DNA of 64,000 bases from Rhynchospora pubera (GCA_028095005.1 CM051461.1:164148574-164212573), one strand, 5' to 3'. Counted from the stretch's first letter, positions 1-11,006 are shown. Numbers and translations are program-made. The notes: generated from the letters alone by a model not told the origin.

Positions 1-592
1 TTTTCCTCTATTACTATATACACTGAGCGGATGATAAATAATGTGTCCCCCCCCCCCCCCCCCCCCCCCCGAACAAGATGAGACTCTACCTATTACACGC
101 GCTCAGGTATTAATCTCCAAATTTTATGACTAATTTAGAGCTTCTACCGGTAATTAAGTTAGTGGGTAATGTAGGCAGGTCAATACTCTTGCTTTTTAGT
201 TGTTGTCTTCTCTTTCTATATTAATGAAAATGGAAAAAAATTCATATATACCTTGTAAAGCACCAAATTGTTTAGGATATGGCCCAGTCCTCTATATTCC
301 ATTCATCAATTTGTGATTCATTGCTTATAATGGTAAAATAGCATTTGTTTTTTAGTCGGTAAATCTAAAGTGAGTGTGACCACTTAAATCTTCATGCAGT
401 GATGACAAAGTTAGTAGTTTTTTTTTTTTTTCCTTTTTTGTTGAGTTCACAGTGGTATACTGGTATTTGGGCTATTTTGGTGAGTGATAGGAGTAACCAT
501 GATATATCATACATTTTTTTCTTCGGTTATACATTTTGTTTCTTGTTTTTAGATTTTACGAGGCAGAGTACATGTGAAATACTATTTCACAT
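1..592. other. Non-coding flank
   Basis: No gene is recognisable. The stretch is AT-rich with short homopolymers and a 24-C run. The short open frames here have no domain signature and begin at non-ATG codons or in low-complexity sequence. Confidence 0.5.
47..70. repeat. Homopolymer (C)24
   Basis: An uninterrupted run of 24 cytosines lies in otherwise AT-rich sequence. A second C-run of about 13 lies near 3184. Runs this long are unstable and easily miscounted, so the length is approximate. Confidence 0.9.
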
Positions 593-854
593 GGCGAATT
601 GATTCGGACACCTCTTATTTAATCCGATCACCCCAAATTGTTATTATGACGAAAATATCCTAACTGTTTAAAGCAAAATTCTAATTTCTATCTCCTCTTG
701 CAGTCCATTTTGTTTCCGATTAATATCATATTGGCTTTTACAATCTTCTACTTTCACCATTTCTTGCACAAAACGATCAAAATCAATAGGACATTCAATA
801 AAAGAGGGAAAATGTTGGGTGAGCATCTTGGTGGGCACTTGGGATAAAGTCATA

Positions 855-1009
855 GGGTGCGTTTGGATCGTTGGAAGAAAGAAGAAGAAGAAGAAAGAAG
901 AAAAAAAAATTATAAACAATCTAAACTCTTCACAAAGTTACACACTTCCCAATACTTCTTCCCACTTCTTCCCTTCTTCCCTTCTTCCCAGACCTATCCA
1001 AACTCACCC
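855..1009. mobile_element. Tourist-like MITE
   Basis: The element begins GGGTGCGTTTGGATCG and ends with the inverse form CCTATCCAAACTCACCC. It is flanked on both sides by ATA. The GGGTG(C/T)GTTTGG terminus and 3-bp target duplication fit PIF/Harbinger (Tourist) MITEs. The interior is GAAGAA/CTTCTT rich. Confidence 0.55.
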
Positions 1010-1089
1010 ATAAAGAAGACAATGGATTATTACATTTTTCGTTTCCGTTCTTTGCTAGAAGTGATGGAAGAAGAAACTGTAGTAGACTG

Positions 1090-1302
1090 GGGCGGAACCA
1101 GGATTGTAAGATAGGGTAGGCCGAATTATCGACATCCGACTTTAATTATGTTTTTGTTACTTGAATTTTAATATTAAAGTAGACCAGACATATAAAATAA
1201 CAAAATTAGCATGATATTTTTAACATTTTACACTAATATTTTTTTTCTCAACGTAAGTCAGGCCTATGCCCGCCACCTCCTAGATCCTCCCTTGGTAGCA
1301 GA
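1090..1302. mobile_element. hAT-like MITE fragment
   Basis: The left part GGGGCGGAACCAGGATTG and the right part, read in reverse, GGGAGGATCTAGGAGGTGGC resemble the ends of the MITE at 4456-4665. The boundaries are approximate and no duplication was seen. Confidence 0.35.
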
Positions 1303-1631
1303 TCCGTTCGGACCGAAAGAAAAGATGGAACGTGTGTGCATCCGTTTTAGTTTCAAATATAAGAGTGAAAAAGGCAAATTTGTCATTTTAAAAATATAAG
1401 AGTGTTCGGACTAAATGAGGGGTGTTCAAATTAATTCCCGAAATATTGTTTACTTTTTGTTTTAAGAAATGATGTATCAAAAGCTCCTACTGTTGCCTTC
1501 CAGTTTTGAACGCACATGCCGTGTCTGAGAGATTCTAGTATTTCAACGATTTTAGGAAAGTTTGAGATCAACTAGAGATACAATTCTTTATTGCAGCAAA
1601 AGTATTATTCCTTTTGTATTATTTATGTACA

Positions 1632-1742
1632 ACAAGTTCTGGCACTTTTTTTTTTTTTGATGAACGCCCGTAGGCTCAAAGTTTCATTGAAATAAAATAG
1701 GAGTTTACATCAATATTCCAACTGTTACAAGTTCTGGCACTT
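1632..1742 (-). mobile_element. 5'-truncated LINE tail with 16-bp target duplication
   Basis: A 79-bp insert (1648-1726) is flanked by the perfect direct repeat ACAAGTTCTGGCACTT at 1632-1647 and 1727-1742. Read on the minus strand the insert ends in a poly(A) run. A long target-site duplication plus an A-tail is the signature of LINE-type target-primed insertion, and the shortness implies strong 5' truncation. Confidence 0.75.
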
Positions 1743-2071
1743 AACTAACGAATCAAACTCTGAACCGGTATTATTCGCAGCAGAGTATTAAAACTCCCGG
1801 TTGCTTTTTTTTTTTTTTTTGCAAGTTCTTTGTCCCTAAATAAAAAAAAAAGGAAAATGTAAAGAAATTTAACTAAGAATTTTTTTTTAAAAAAAATCTT
1901 TACTATCTTCTGGAGGGCCGAATAGGTAGATGTTCTCATCGTGATCGTTTCAAATAAAACACCATATTTCAGAAAACTTAAGAGCCACATTGTAATTTAT
2001 TTTGTTTCTTACAGCAATACTTTCTAAAAAGAAAATAAAATCAATATGTAACATGCTTGAATTATGTATTA

Positions 2072-2256
2072 GGCTCCGTTTGGATGTGTTGAGAATAAGG
2101 TAGGAAGAAGAAGGGAAAAAATTTATTGGGAAGGGGTAAATTTATTGGGAAGTGTGTAACTTTTGTGAAGAATTTGGATGGTTAGAAATAAATTTATTGG
2201 TAAAAAGTGGTTATTCCTTATTCCTTATTCCGGGAAGAAGCCATCCAAACGGAGCC
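2072..2256. mobile_element. Small MITE with 15-bp inverted ends
   Basis: Perfect terminal inverted repeats GGCTCCGTTTGGATG / CATCCAAACGGAGCC bound 185 bp. The interior is purine-rich on the left and returns as TTATTCC on the right. I see no clear target duplication, so the superfamily is open; the GTTTGG core is common in Tourist-like MITEs. Confidence 0.6.
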
Positions 2257-3700
2257 AAGAAAGATTCAATAGTGCTACTGTAAAAAAATGTTCCCGCAAA
2301 CTACAATTCTGGTTAATCCTTCGCCAGGACCATCTAGTTCTTCACTTCCTCTTCGCTTTAATTTCAGTACGTAGAGCTAATTAAGGTAGGTTAGGTACAA
2401 GTATTTTTTCCGTTTTTATGGAGACGTCTCGGTAATATACAATGAATATCTGAGAAGGTTTTTCTAAAGCCGTACTACTCCATAAACCAAGAGGAACGAA
2501 ACAGAGAATATGGAGTCCACACTGTTGAGCTTGCGATGACACTGTCATTTTCTTAATAATGAAAAGACGAGTTCAAATCCAGAGGAGCACGAGAGAAAAT
2601 TATAATGAAATATAACCTGCTAATAAAAAAAAAAAAGAAAGAAGAATGAAAGCGTTGGAAGGAAATAGTTAGAAGAGGAGAATAAAATTTTTATACTCCT
2701 ATTTGCAGGGAACAAAATTTATAAATTTTCTATAGAGATGATAACTTCTCTCCTGTTTCCTTAAAAAAAAATGAAGTCAGGAAGCAAGCAAAAAGAGTTC
2801 GGACAAAGAAGGTCGCCCTCACTCTCTTACTTGCATCAAATAACCCATATTAATGGCATTAGTGATTATTATTTTTCCTGCAGTGAATAAATATTCTAAC
2901 TATTCATTTAGTCAAGTTGATCACTTGAAAAAAATGCTGAGGCAAAACAAAAACTTTGATAAGATTCATGGCATGTATTGGTCATCTGTACAAGTTGTAA
3001 AAGCACCAATGGAAATGCAGTCCTGGATGATATGGGTAAGAATCTACAGTTCATAGCTGGGTCTATCGTAATGGCGCCAGCAACAACCTAAGTATTTGAG
3101 AGATCAAAAACTCAACATGTGAATGCAAATTATTTCCCAAAACTCACTTTCTCAAAAAGACAATTTATACAAGATGAAAAAATCCCCCCCCCCCCTCCAA
3201 ACCCCAACAGTAGCAAATGCATCTAATTTCCTGTAATTACTTTTCTTGCTTGTTCCCATTGAAAGGATCAGGATCTATATTTTAACTGAAACACCAATAA
3301 CTAACAAAGTTTTCATTGGAATTAGTTACCCTTAAAATGAATAAGACTAGGATCCAATGCATTACCCTTGAGATGAACTACAATCCAAATACGTATAGCA
3401 ATGTTTGGGACAACAGCTTTACTGCGACAGGAAAAGCCATATGAAAGAGGGAGCTAATTAATACTATTGCGAATTTGCAGGGTGTAAGAAAAAACACTAA
3501 GACAATAAGACAAACAACACCTGCCTAACTTGAATAAAAGGACACCAAGAAGGGACCATGTTGCAATGTAAATCCAAATTGTACTTTTTTCAAACCATAT
3601 GAACACTAAATTAGTTCTTTATTCCACCCAGCGGAAGAGCTGAGGTCCTCATGAAAGTGAAATAATGAGAAAAACAATTACTCAAGTTTATCTGAAACTC
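2257..3700. other. Intergenic, no gene seen
   Basis: I see no conserved coding signal. It contains C-rich and A-rich homopolymers. The left part may include the poly(A) region of the minus-strand NDUFB7 transcript, because a minus-strand AATAAA lies near 3617-3622. Confidence 0.4.
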
Positions 3701-3995
3701 TTGTTTGGTCACAGGACTAACAATTCTGGCAGATACTGAAACAAACAAAGACAAGCATAGTCTGGGTCACCACCTGCAACAACAATGAAAATTTGTTAAA
3801 GCAGAGAAATATTGAAAAGCAGGCTCTCACATAATTAAAAAAAATACAAGCTGTGATTAAAAAAAAGTTGAAGGACTGCTTGGTTTATGTGGTTCTAGTA
3901 AAAATTATGAGAGGGTAACAAAAAAGTAATGTTCAAAGGAAGAGAATGCACCACCAATATAACCCACAAGTAACTGAGGCCGCAAATAGAATTTA

Positions 3996-4215
3996 GGGTA
4001 TGTTTGGATACGCTTGTGAACACACTGTTCGCGAATACCATCTGTTCGCGCGTACCAAACACCCCTCGAACTGCACGAGACGCGAACAAATCCACTTATT
4101 CCTTATTTCCCGTTTTTTGAGAACTTCACGAACTGCGGAGCCGAACAAGGAAATGATTTTTTAATTGCACCGTGGGTTTGCGAATACTTATTCCGTCTGA
4201 CTCCCAAACACACCC
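3996..4215. mobile_element. Tourist-like MITE, TTA duplication
   Basis: Ends GGGTATGTTTGGATACG and, in reverse, GGGTGTGTTTGGGAGTC are flanked on each side by TTA (3993-3995 and 4216-4218). Length 220 bp. Terminus and TTA duplication are typical of PIF/Harbinger (Tourist) MITEs. Confidence 0.7.
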
Positions 4216-4289
4216 TTAGTCAATCAACATATGGCTAAAATAATACCAAAATACCCAGTAACACTGCACACAGAACTTTTCGTTTTATT

Positions 4290-4455
4290 TTTTTTTGGGA
4301 AATAAGTGGAGAATTCCTCCACCTTTTTATATTGAAGAAAAGAAAACATAATATACATCATCAAAACATACAAAGTTTTGGGCATACCTCGCCCATTAAC
4401 CTAAAACATGTGCCCACAAAGCACCCAATTGCAACATACCATTTCATCTTGTGGT
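4290..4455 (-). mobile_element. LINE-like 3' end with A-tail
   Basis: Read on the minus strand, this ends in AAGGTGGAGGAATTCTCCAC, then TTATTTCCC and a run of A, a familiar layout for plant LINE 3' ends. The inner boundary is unclear because a hAT-like MITE interrupts it at 4456. No target duplication was found. Confidence 0.35.
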
Positions 4456-4665
4456 CAGGGGCGGATACAAAGGGGGGCAGGTATAGGTCTGGCCTATTCC
4501 ATGATTAAGGATGATTAAGGGTTTTTAATTGGAGATAAGGAAAAATAGAGTGTTAATCAAGTATTTTGAAGTGTTGGGCCTACTCTCTGTTCAAAATTTA
4601 ATTGCTAAGACCTAAATAATTTTAACTCGGCCTACCCCCATTTGTCAATCCTGGTTCCGCCCCTG
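4456..4665. mobile_element. hAT-like MITE, 8-bp duplication
   Basis: The element starts CAGGGGCGGATACAA and ends, in reverse, CAGGGGCGGAACCAGG. It is flanked by CTTGTGGT and CTTGTGGG (7 of 8 match). An 8-bp duplication with CAGGGGCGGA termini fits the hAT superfamily. Confidence 0.7.
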
Positions 4666-6240
4666 CTTGTGGGACCAGTTCACCACACCCAGAACCTCAA
4701 ACAATTTAATGATGTAACCTGGTCTGACATTATTAAAATAACAAGCCCAAAAATTACATGATGATAACAATTCAAATTGGAATAATAAAAAACCCAAAGT
4801 CCAAACACGAATTCACCAGTAACCTGACTCTATTAAAAGCCCAAAATGACATGTCACCAGACCCAGATGAGTAAGACCCAATAAAATCTAAATCCAGTTA
4901 AACCCAGACCAAAACAGAAACCAGAGAATAAAACAGATAGGTTTTCCTTTCCAAGAGAATAGCTTACATGACAACACAAACTTAACAGAGAAAGAACACG
5001 TTCCCATCTTAGACAAAACAGAAAAGGTAACAGTAAATGAAATTCTGGCAAACATCATAGGAACAACATCTTATAATCAATACTTGGAGGTAGTAGAAAA
5101 AAAAACATAATGGCCAGCTTGTTTTTGGATACTCTTTCAAAATTTCAGATGTATTGAATGAATAGTGAATACTAAATAACATAATGAAACAAGTTTGTTT
5201 TAAAATACAGTAAATAGAAAATACACAATTTAGGTCCACTCTCCATGGTCTAGAGGTAATTTAGCATTATCAGGATTAAGATGTAACAATAAAGAAGAGA
5301 CAAAACTAATATGCATCTTTTGCAGATAAAAAGCCACTGGGAGATGGCAGTTATGCCACGCAAAGATTTAAGATGTCTCAATGCTATTTTAGTTTGTACT
5401 AACATATGTTGTCTACAGATATTAGTTGTACCAGAAAACAATGATATACCTCCAAGTTAATCGTCTTCAGTAATAAACTTGAAGAGAGAAAGTCAACTAA
5501 GGGATTTGATGGTATTCTAAGGAATGAATACTTGTGACAGGATAACCCTAGGTCAGTAATAATATCCTAAACAGAAGTTCTAAACTTTTGTGCGTAAACT
5601 ATGCACAACAGTTCAATAGTAAACTTCTCTGTGTCTCTCACCAAGGTTATAAGGTTACAAGCTTGTAAACACAGACACTACCATGGTTAGAATCAATTTG
5701 AAATGTGAATAACAGAAGTTTTGACTAAATCCTGGCATCGATCTAATAATAAATGCAAGAAACTAGCAGAACACTAAAAAGTACGAATTAAGTTTGAATA
5801 GGACATATAATGAAGATAAACTCAAATCATGTGATATAAATAAAAGCCATTTTGCATGCCTTCTATCCTGTTCTTTGTCAAGTGGAGCCATTACTCCTAT
5901 GTCCTAACTAGTCTTAATCAAACTCACTCACTTTTGAGTTCATTCAACAATTTTCTTACTGCATAGCACTTTCTATAATAGCAGCATCTTTTGTACAGAA
6001 AAATCTGCATCTAACCAACTCGGATAAAAACTAACTTCCCTTATTTTATCAACTATGCACCAAATCCTTTCAATTTAACATAAATGCATATAAATCTCAG
6101 CAGCAATAGGCACAACTAGACCACTCAATACATCATAAGACTCCCCAGTTCATACAAAACCGGTAGCATTTACTGACCCAAATCAAAGCCAACAGATCAG
6201 ACCACAAAATCAAAATCGAGAATCAAAAGGAAATAAAAGA
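4666..6240. other. No gene seen; probable intron sequence
   Basis: No coding signal is visible in 1.6 kb of AT-rich sequence between the MITEs and NDUFB7. It lies inside the proposed NDUFB7 3' UTR intron. Confidence 0.4.
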
Positions 6241-6261
6241 ATGGAGAAACCTACCTCGAAT

Positions 6262-6582
6262 TTAAACATTGGCAGGAGCAGGCAGCACGGATCCAGGCAG
6301 CGTGCCCTTTTTCTTAGCAGCTTGCAATTCGCGGATCTTCTGCATCTGGAGCATGCGCTCCATGACGAGCTCGTACTCGCACTTCTCGTACGCGTGGCGC
6401 TCGTTCTCGCACTTCCAGGGGAGGTAGAACTCCGCCACGCGGCACTTGTTGAGCGGGATTAGCAGGTGTGCGCACTGGTCCCTGTAGGGGATCGGCACGC
6501 GATTCTCGACCATCTCCTCCTGAGTCGCGATCATCGGCTTCGAGGAACCAAGTTTCACCCCCTCTATCTCAGTCTCCGCCAT
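6262..6582 (-). CDS. NDUFB7: NADH dehydrogenase 1 beta subcomplex subunit 7 (complex I B18)
   Basis: This 106-residue protein is an accessory subunit of mitochondrial respiratory complex I, held on the intermembrane-space side of the membrane arm. The family signature is a twin CX9C pair that forms disulfides after Mia40-dependent import. Here Cys37/Cys47 and Cys58/Cys68 fit it exactly, within the conserved stretch from PYRDQCAHLLIPLN to NERHAYEKCEYE. The C-terminus is Lys-rich, then Pro/Ala. There is no cleavable presequence, as expected for Mia40 clients. Length matches plant homologues (about 100 residues). The start is the only in-frame ATG near the N-terminus and is preceded by a CT/GA-repeat 5' UTR. 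The coding region has no intron. Two site II motifs lie upstream. Confidence 0.95.
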   Translation of the reverse strand: MAETEIEGVKLGSSKPMIATQEEMVENRVPIPYRDQCAHLLIPLNKCRVAEFYLPWKCENERHAYEKCEYELVMERMLQMQKIRELQAAKKKGTLPGSVLPAPANV

Positions 6583-6599
6583 TGATGAACCTACTTCGG

Positions 6600-6622
6600 A
6601 CCTCTCTCTCTCTCTCTCTGTC
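6600..6622 (-). repeat. CT/GA microsatellite in NDUFB7 5' UTR
   Basis: About eleven TC dinucleotides (GA on the coding strand) lie just upstream of the NDUFB7 start codon. Such GA-rich leaders are common in plant 5' UTRs. Confidence 0.7.
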
Positions 6623-6706
6623 TCTCGTTCTCGGGTCGATCGATGGAGCAGCCGCTGGATCTTTCGATCATGTGGTTAAGTGGTTTGTTTTGTTTCTTTA
6701 GCTTAT

Positions 6707-6780
6707 TGGGCTTTTCCTCACAAAAAAAAAAAAAAAACTAAGGCATAGGATTAAAATGAAGGCGACCAACAATTTGGGCT
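6707..6780 (-). promoter_or_regulatory. Two site II motifs (TGGGCT) upstream of NDUFB7
   Basis: TGGGCT occurs at 6707-6712 and 6775-6780, about 125 and 193 bp upstream of the start codon. Site II elements (TGGGCC/T, TCP-factor targets) are well known in promoters of plant nuclear genes for oxidative phosphorylation. That the motifs act here is inference. Confidence 0.5.
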
Positions 6781-6873
6781 TAAATGAAATAAAGAGTATT
6801 GTGTTTGCATAATTGCATTTTATATATTCTGTAAAATTAAGCCCTTTTTTTTTTTTGAACCGAAAGCTCCCAA

Positions 6874-7163
6874 TAGGGGTGCATAGTCTAAAATGGCCAT
6901 GAAAATGGGGTGTTGCGTAATCGTTTCGTTTTAGACACGAAACTGACTACGTGTTACGTTAACCGTTTCGTTTTGGACGAAACAATCAAAATCACGAAAA
7001 TACACATGGACGAAACTGACTACGTTTTGCATTAATCGTTTCGTTTTTAAAACGCAACCAAAATCTTTAGCCGTTTCGTTTTTAAAACGCAACCAAAATT
7101 TTTAATCGTTTCATTTCGTTTTGGACGAAAGAACAATTAAAACAGTTGCCGTTTTCACCCCTT
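6874..7163. repeat. Dispersed MITE family, copy 1 (GTTTCGTTTT repeats)
   Basis: This block begins TAGGGGTGCATAG and ends CACCCC. Its interior repeats GTTTCGTTTTGGACGAAAC-like motifs on both strands. Related blocks occur near 16530-16700, 39760-39970 and 56440-56695. The TAGGGGTG end suggests a hAT-like MITE; the ends are approximate. Confidence 0.45.
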
Positions 7164-7998
7164 TTAGAGCTAGCTGAACAGTGAAAATTGTCGGTCCATT
7201 TAAATAAAATTCATACTGGTACGACCAACAGTGAAAATTTTCCATTAAATTTAATACTGATCATTCCATTAAATTTTCTGAATACTACTGTTCATATCAT
7301 AACAAGCCGCAAGACTCAAAATGGTGAGTGCAAAAGCAAAAAAAAAAAATAAAGGTTATAAAAATTGGAAGCTTTCATACAAGGGGGAAAACAAAAGGCA
7401 TTAAGCCGGCTCTGTCATGGAGCCAACTCCAATTAATTCCTATTTAGAGCTAAGGTTATATACAGCTAAGGTTTGCACAAAGATAATTCAATGCTTATTT
7501 CCAAAGCGCCTATCTTTTCATTTTATTTGTTTCTGATGCTGGTAGATCTGCAAACATAGCAACGCAATATAAAGCATTTTTATTGCAACTTCAGTTACCG
7601 CATATCAACTAATCTAGTAAGCACACTAAAATGATGTTATATGATCACAATTGAAGAACGGTGGCCTACATTCTCATGTCACAACAATAATAATTAATAA
7701 TAGACCATATTATTAGGGACAGTATTCCTAACTTTGCTTATGTATCAAATGAGTCCTCAATCTTTGACTATAGATCCCAGAGAATATTATGCACTAGTTG
7801 ATTTTTCCCTATATATATAGATCTCGTACTACAAAAATTTAATACTTCTTTTATTGTGAATATTGTTATACAGTGAGCTTCAGAGAATAAGAGAACTATT
7901 GAAGTCTCAAGAATCTAACCTCCTTCAGGGTATATAGAGTTGTAGTGCACCTCTGCCCAGAAGCTCAAGAAAATAACTGACAAAAAAGTTTTTCTCAT
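7164..7998. other. Intergenic, no gene seen
   Basis: AT-rich sequence with no recognisable gene or repeat boundary. Confidence 0.5.
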
Positions 7999-7999
7999 A

Positions 8000-8533
8000 G
8001 GTTTAAATAGCGGCCGTAGCGGCCGCAATAGCGGCGCTATTTGGTACACCGCTACAACGCTACAGATTTAGCGGCCTGTCCGATAGCGCGACCTATAGCG
8101 GAAAATAGCGGGGTATAGCGGTGAAATAGCAGAAAATAGCGGGCGATATAGCGGTATAATGCGAAAATAGCGGTGCAGTTTATAATTTGCTGATATAGCA
8201 GTAGTATTTTGGACATAACTTTCGCATACGAACTCCGATTGATATGATTCAAAGTTCTATGGAAAGTTTACAAAACTGGCCACAATTTTTATGTTTTGAA
8301 CATTTTCAAATTCTTAAAATTTAATGGTCAAATATGCATAGAAAATAAATATAATTTTAATTAGCGTTTATTAGTTGCTTGAAATTATTTTAATTTTTTA
8401 TTTTAGACTAAACTAGACCTTCAAAATACACTTGTGTGTGCAGAACCGCTATGGTCCGATAGCGGCCGCTAAATACCCGATCCGCTATGATATTAGCATG
8501 TCCGCCACGAGTCCGCTAACCGCTATTTAAACC
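8000..8533. mobile_element. Non-autonomous element rich in ATAGCGG
   Basis: The ends are inverted copies of GGTTTAAATAGCGG (8000-8013 and 8520-8533). The left 160 bp carry many tandem-like ATAGCGG units and the right side the inverse CCGCTA. No clean target duplication was found. Fainter TATAGCG sequence lies near 11100-11200 and similar modules lie in the ends of MULE-1. Confidence 0.55.
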
Positions 8534-9893
8534 TTTGGTTTTTCTAATTAGCCCCATGAATATATTTAGATATAAATCAAGGTAAATGAGCATTTTTTCC
8601 ATAACTTAACATAATTTATCAATCATTGCCATACTATTTAGCATATACTAATCATGTAACAGCCTGTATCTTCTCCTATCATTGTAACTGCATTCATCTG
8701 CTTTTTTTATATCCTGCCTGATTGCCTGATCGCCTAATCAAAATAAGGGATGAACCAGATTTAACTTTTAATCTGCCCTCCATGCAACATATTCAACTCA
8801 CTGGAAAAACATTCTCTCAAATTTTTACTCTATCTCTCTGCCCAACGCGGATACTAGTAAATCAATACCAGTAACATCCTTTTAACATTTCCTTTCAGTC
8901 TGAAAATTCACTTATTTTATTTTCTCTGTCATTGTTGGAATTTAAAGATGAAGACAAATTAATTTAGATACTAGGTGTTGATGATTAATAGTTAATTAAC
9001 TGGATGGAGTAAAGAGGAGGGGTGTTGCATACAGTGCTAGCACATATCATTAGTTTGTGCAAAAATAAAATAAAATACATAGCATGCTGAGTTTTTTCCC
9101 CCCTACTTGAGTTTATTGCTTCAGTTTGTCTGTTGTTTCTGTGGGTGATTGTATGTGCTTTTGTGGAGACAATGCTTTTATATCGGATTCGGATCTTTTT
9201 GTTTAGGAAGGTGTAAGGAGGGTCTGTGCTGGTAGCCTGACACACTTTCCATGGTCCAAGAATGATATTCAAATGCTGAGAGTCTGATCAGACCCTTAGA
9301 TTTAGTTTAGGCTAGTGGTTTAATTATTTCTGAAGTAGACGTGTTCTTTTTCCTTTCGTTTGTTAAACCTTATTTCAAATAAAAGAGAAAAAAAAATACA
9401 AAAGGGAAATTCGTCTGAAAATTAATGCAAAGTTCTCGTTATTGCTTATTAGAAGTACACTATGTGGCAAAGTAAGAATATGAAAAGCTTTAATGGCGCC
9501 TATCAATTACATAAGTTGCAGCTTCAATAATGAAAGACCTTGTGAAGAGAAACGCACATTTATAAACACATGATGCAGCATTATTAATCAAATGAACTGA
9601 CCTACGCATTTTCAATAGGAACTGTCAAAAGCACAAGATTGCGTGCTTTCTGTTGCTTATTATCTAAATATTCCGAAATAAAATAAAGGAAATTAAATGA
9701 AATGACAATATCAAACCATCTGAATTTAAATTAGCTTGACAAATCATTTAGTCTCCTAATCAGGCTAATCTCCTTACAAAGTTACAAGTACCAGAATAGC
9801 AGCACTGAAGCCTAGCTCCACACAAATAATCCTCAAACATACTAAAAATTAATTCAGGCTACCAGTACCAAATCTCCCTTTATATTCTAATTT
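8534..9893. other. Intergenic / MADS-box 3' flank
   Basis: I see no coding signal. The stretch next to 9894 should include the 3' UTR of the minus-strand MADS-box gene. Confidence 0.45.
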
Positions 9894-11006
9894 CTAAAAC
9901 CTAGAAAACGATGAGAGGATAACATCTATTCTTTCACTGATATCATCATACACCGGGCAGTAAAAGTGAGATGCCTCATCCTCGACTTGCATGCCATCTG
10001 CGCCATACAGCTCTGATGTGTATGCAATCACAGCAGGGGCTTCGGTCGTTTCATCTGGTAGGTCTATCAAGACGGGCTGTCCAATATCTGGCACGACAGA
10101 AGGAAAGGGAGTGTGTTCAGAGGGAATAGCATTAACCAGATCTCCACCGATAACATCCTCCATGGTCCAACACTCTATAGGTGGCCCATCACCAATGCAC
10201 ATCGAGACGGCGCCCCGCACCTCTTCTGAGTGTGTGGTTTCAGCAGGAAGATTTGTGCTGAAGAACTCTCCTGTTTCAGTCGGTTGTTCGGACAAGCCCA
10301 ACTGCCCATCCTCTTGATCAGCAGATGTAGCAGGCCCCTGTGCAGGGAGATTCGCATTATTCTCTGCACCGGCATCAACCTCCTCTGGCCAGCACTCGAG
10401 AGGTGGCCCACCATCAATTTGCAACTCTGATGTATTCGTCATATCAGCGGTGAGATGGCTGAATAACCATGGGGTTTCCTCTTGTACGTCTGACAAGACC
10501 GGCACGCATGGGGCAGCAGAATGGAACGGCACTGGCAAGGAGAGAAGTGTGTTTATTCTTTGGTGCACCGCCATCCTCCTATTATCAATCATAGCCCAAA
10601 GCCTCATAGCAATTTCTGGTGATGCCACGTTAGCAACTTGGGACCTTCCAGAAAGTAACTCTTCTAAGAATAGCTTAGCCTCCATTTCTAGGTTTTCCAT
10701 TTCCAACTTTTTCAACTCAACTTGCATGTCTGCAACCTGTTGCACAACTTTCTTGGTTTGTTCTTCCTTTTTATTACTCGTGTAACCATTTGCATAAGAA
10801 ACCATGTTGGCTGCTTTTTCCAAGGATGGCCAAATCTCAGGTTCCGGGTCGTCAGGGCCGGCGGCGACAACGACAGAGACCTCGACGTCGCATAAAATGG
10901 CCAGTTCATTAGCTTTTTTCAATAGTGACGCTTTCCTCTTTCGAAAAGTGGAAGAACGGACCGACATCTTGCCTATCAGCTCCATTGTTGCCTTCTTACG
11001 TCCCAT
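9894..11006 (-). CDS. Type I (M-gamma-like) MADS-box transcription factor
   Basis: This is a 370-residue, intronless DNA-binding protein. Residues 1-60 form the MADS domain, from MGRKKATMELIGKMSVRSST through FRKRKASLLKKANELAILCD, followed by the PEIWPS motif typical of AGL80-like M-gamma proteins. A coiled-coil of charged heptads spans about residues 78-118. The long acidic tail contains an internal repeat (GGPPLECWPEE and, about 75 residues later, DGPPIECWTMED). Family members act mainly in female gametophyte and endosperm development as heterodimers with M-alpha proteins. Lack of introns and lack of a K domain support type I. No frame damage is seen. The exact orthologue is not identifiable by eye. 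Confidence 0.9.
   Translation of the reverse strand: MGRKKATMELIGKMSVRSSTFRKRKASLLKKANELAILCDVEVSVVVAAGPDDPEPEIWPSLEKAANMVSYANGYTSNKKEEQTKKVVQQVADMQVELKKLEMENLEMEAKLFLEELLSGRSQVANVASPEIAMRLWAMIDNRRMAVHQRINTLLSLPVPFHSAAPCVPVLSDVQEETPWLFSHLTADMTNTSELQIDGGPPLECWPEEVDAGAENNANLPAQGPATSADQEDGQLGLSEQPTETGEFFSTNLPAETTHSEEVRGAVSMCIGDGPPIECWTMEDVIGGDLVNAIPSEHTPFPSVVPDIGQPVLIDLPDETTEAPAVIAYTSELYGADGMQVEDEASHFYCPVYDDISERIDVILSSFSRF

Larger units (their letters stand above)
593..1439. mobile_element. Composite MITE with Mutator-like ends
   Basis: The left end (GGCGAATTGATTCGGACACC) resembles the reverse complement of the right end (GGGAATTAATTTGAACACCC). The ends also resemble the MITE at 11377-11647. 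I could not find a matching 9-bp target duplication. The interior holds two other small elements, at 855-1009 and about 1090-1302, so this looks like an older element hit by later insertions. Confidence 0.35.
3774..6254 (-). other. Candidate intron in the 3' UTR of NDUFB7
   Basis: On the minus strand, a consensus donor (GAG|GTAGGT) begins at 6254, eight bases past the NDUFB7 stop codon. A good acceptor (TTGTTGTTGCAG|GTGG) lies at 3774-3776, followed downstream by an AATAAA near 3620. This suggests a terminal untranslated exon around 3600-3773. The interval is filled with MITEs and a LINE tail, as expected for a long intron. The donor is convincing; the choice of acceptor is inference. Confidence 0.35.

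Noticed and set aside
2556..2590. tRNA-like B box (GAGTTCAAATCC)
   Set aside because: No A box, cloverleaf or acceptor stem could be drawn; at most a decayed SINE.
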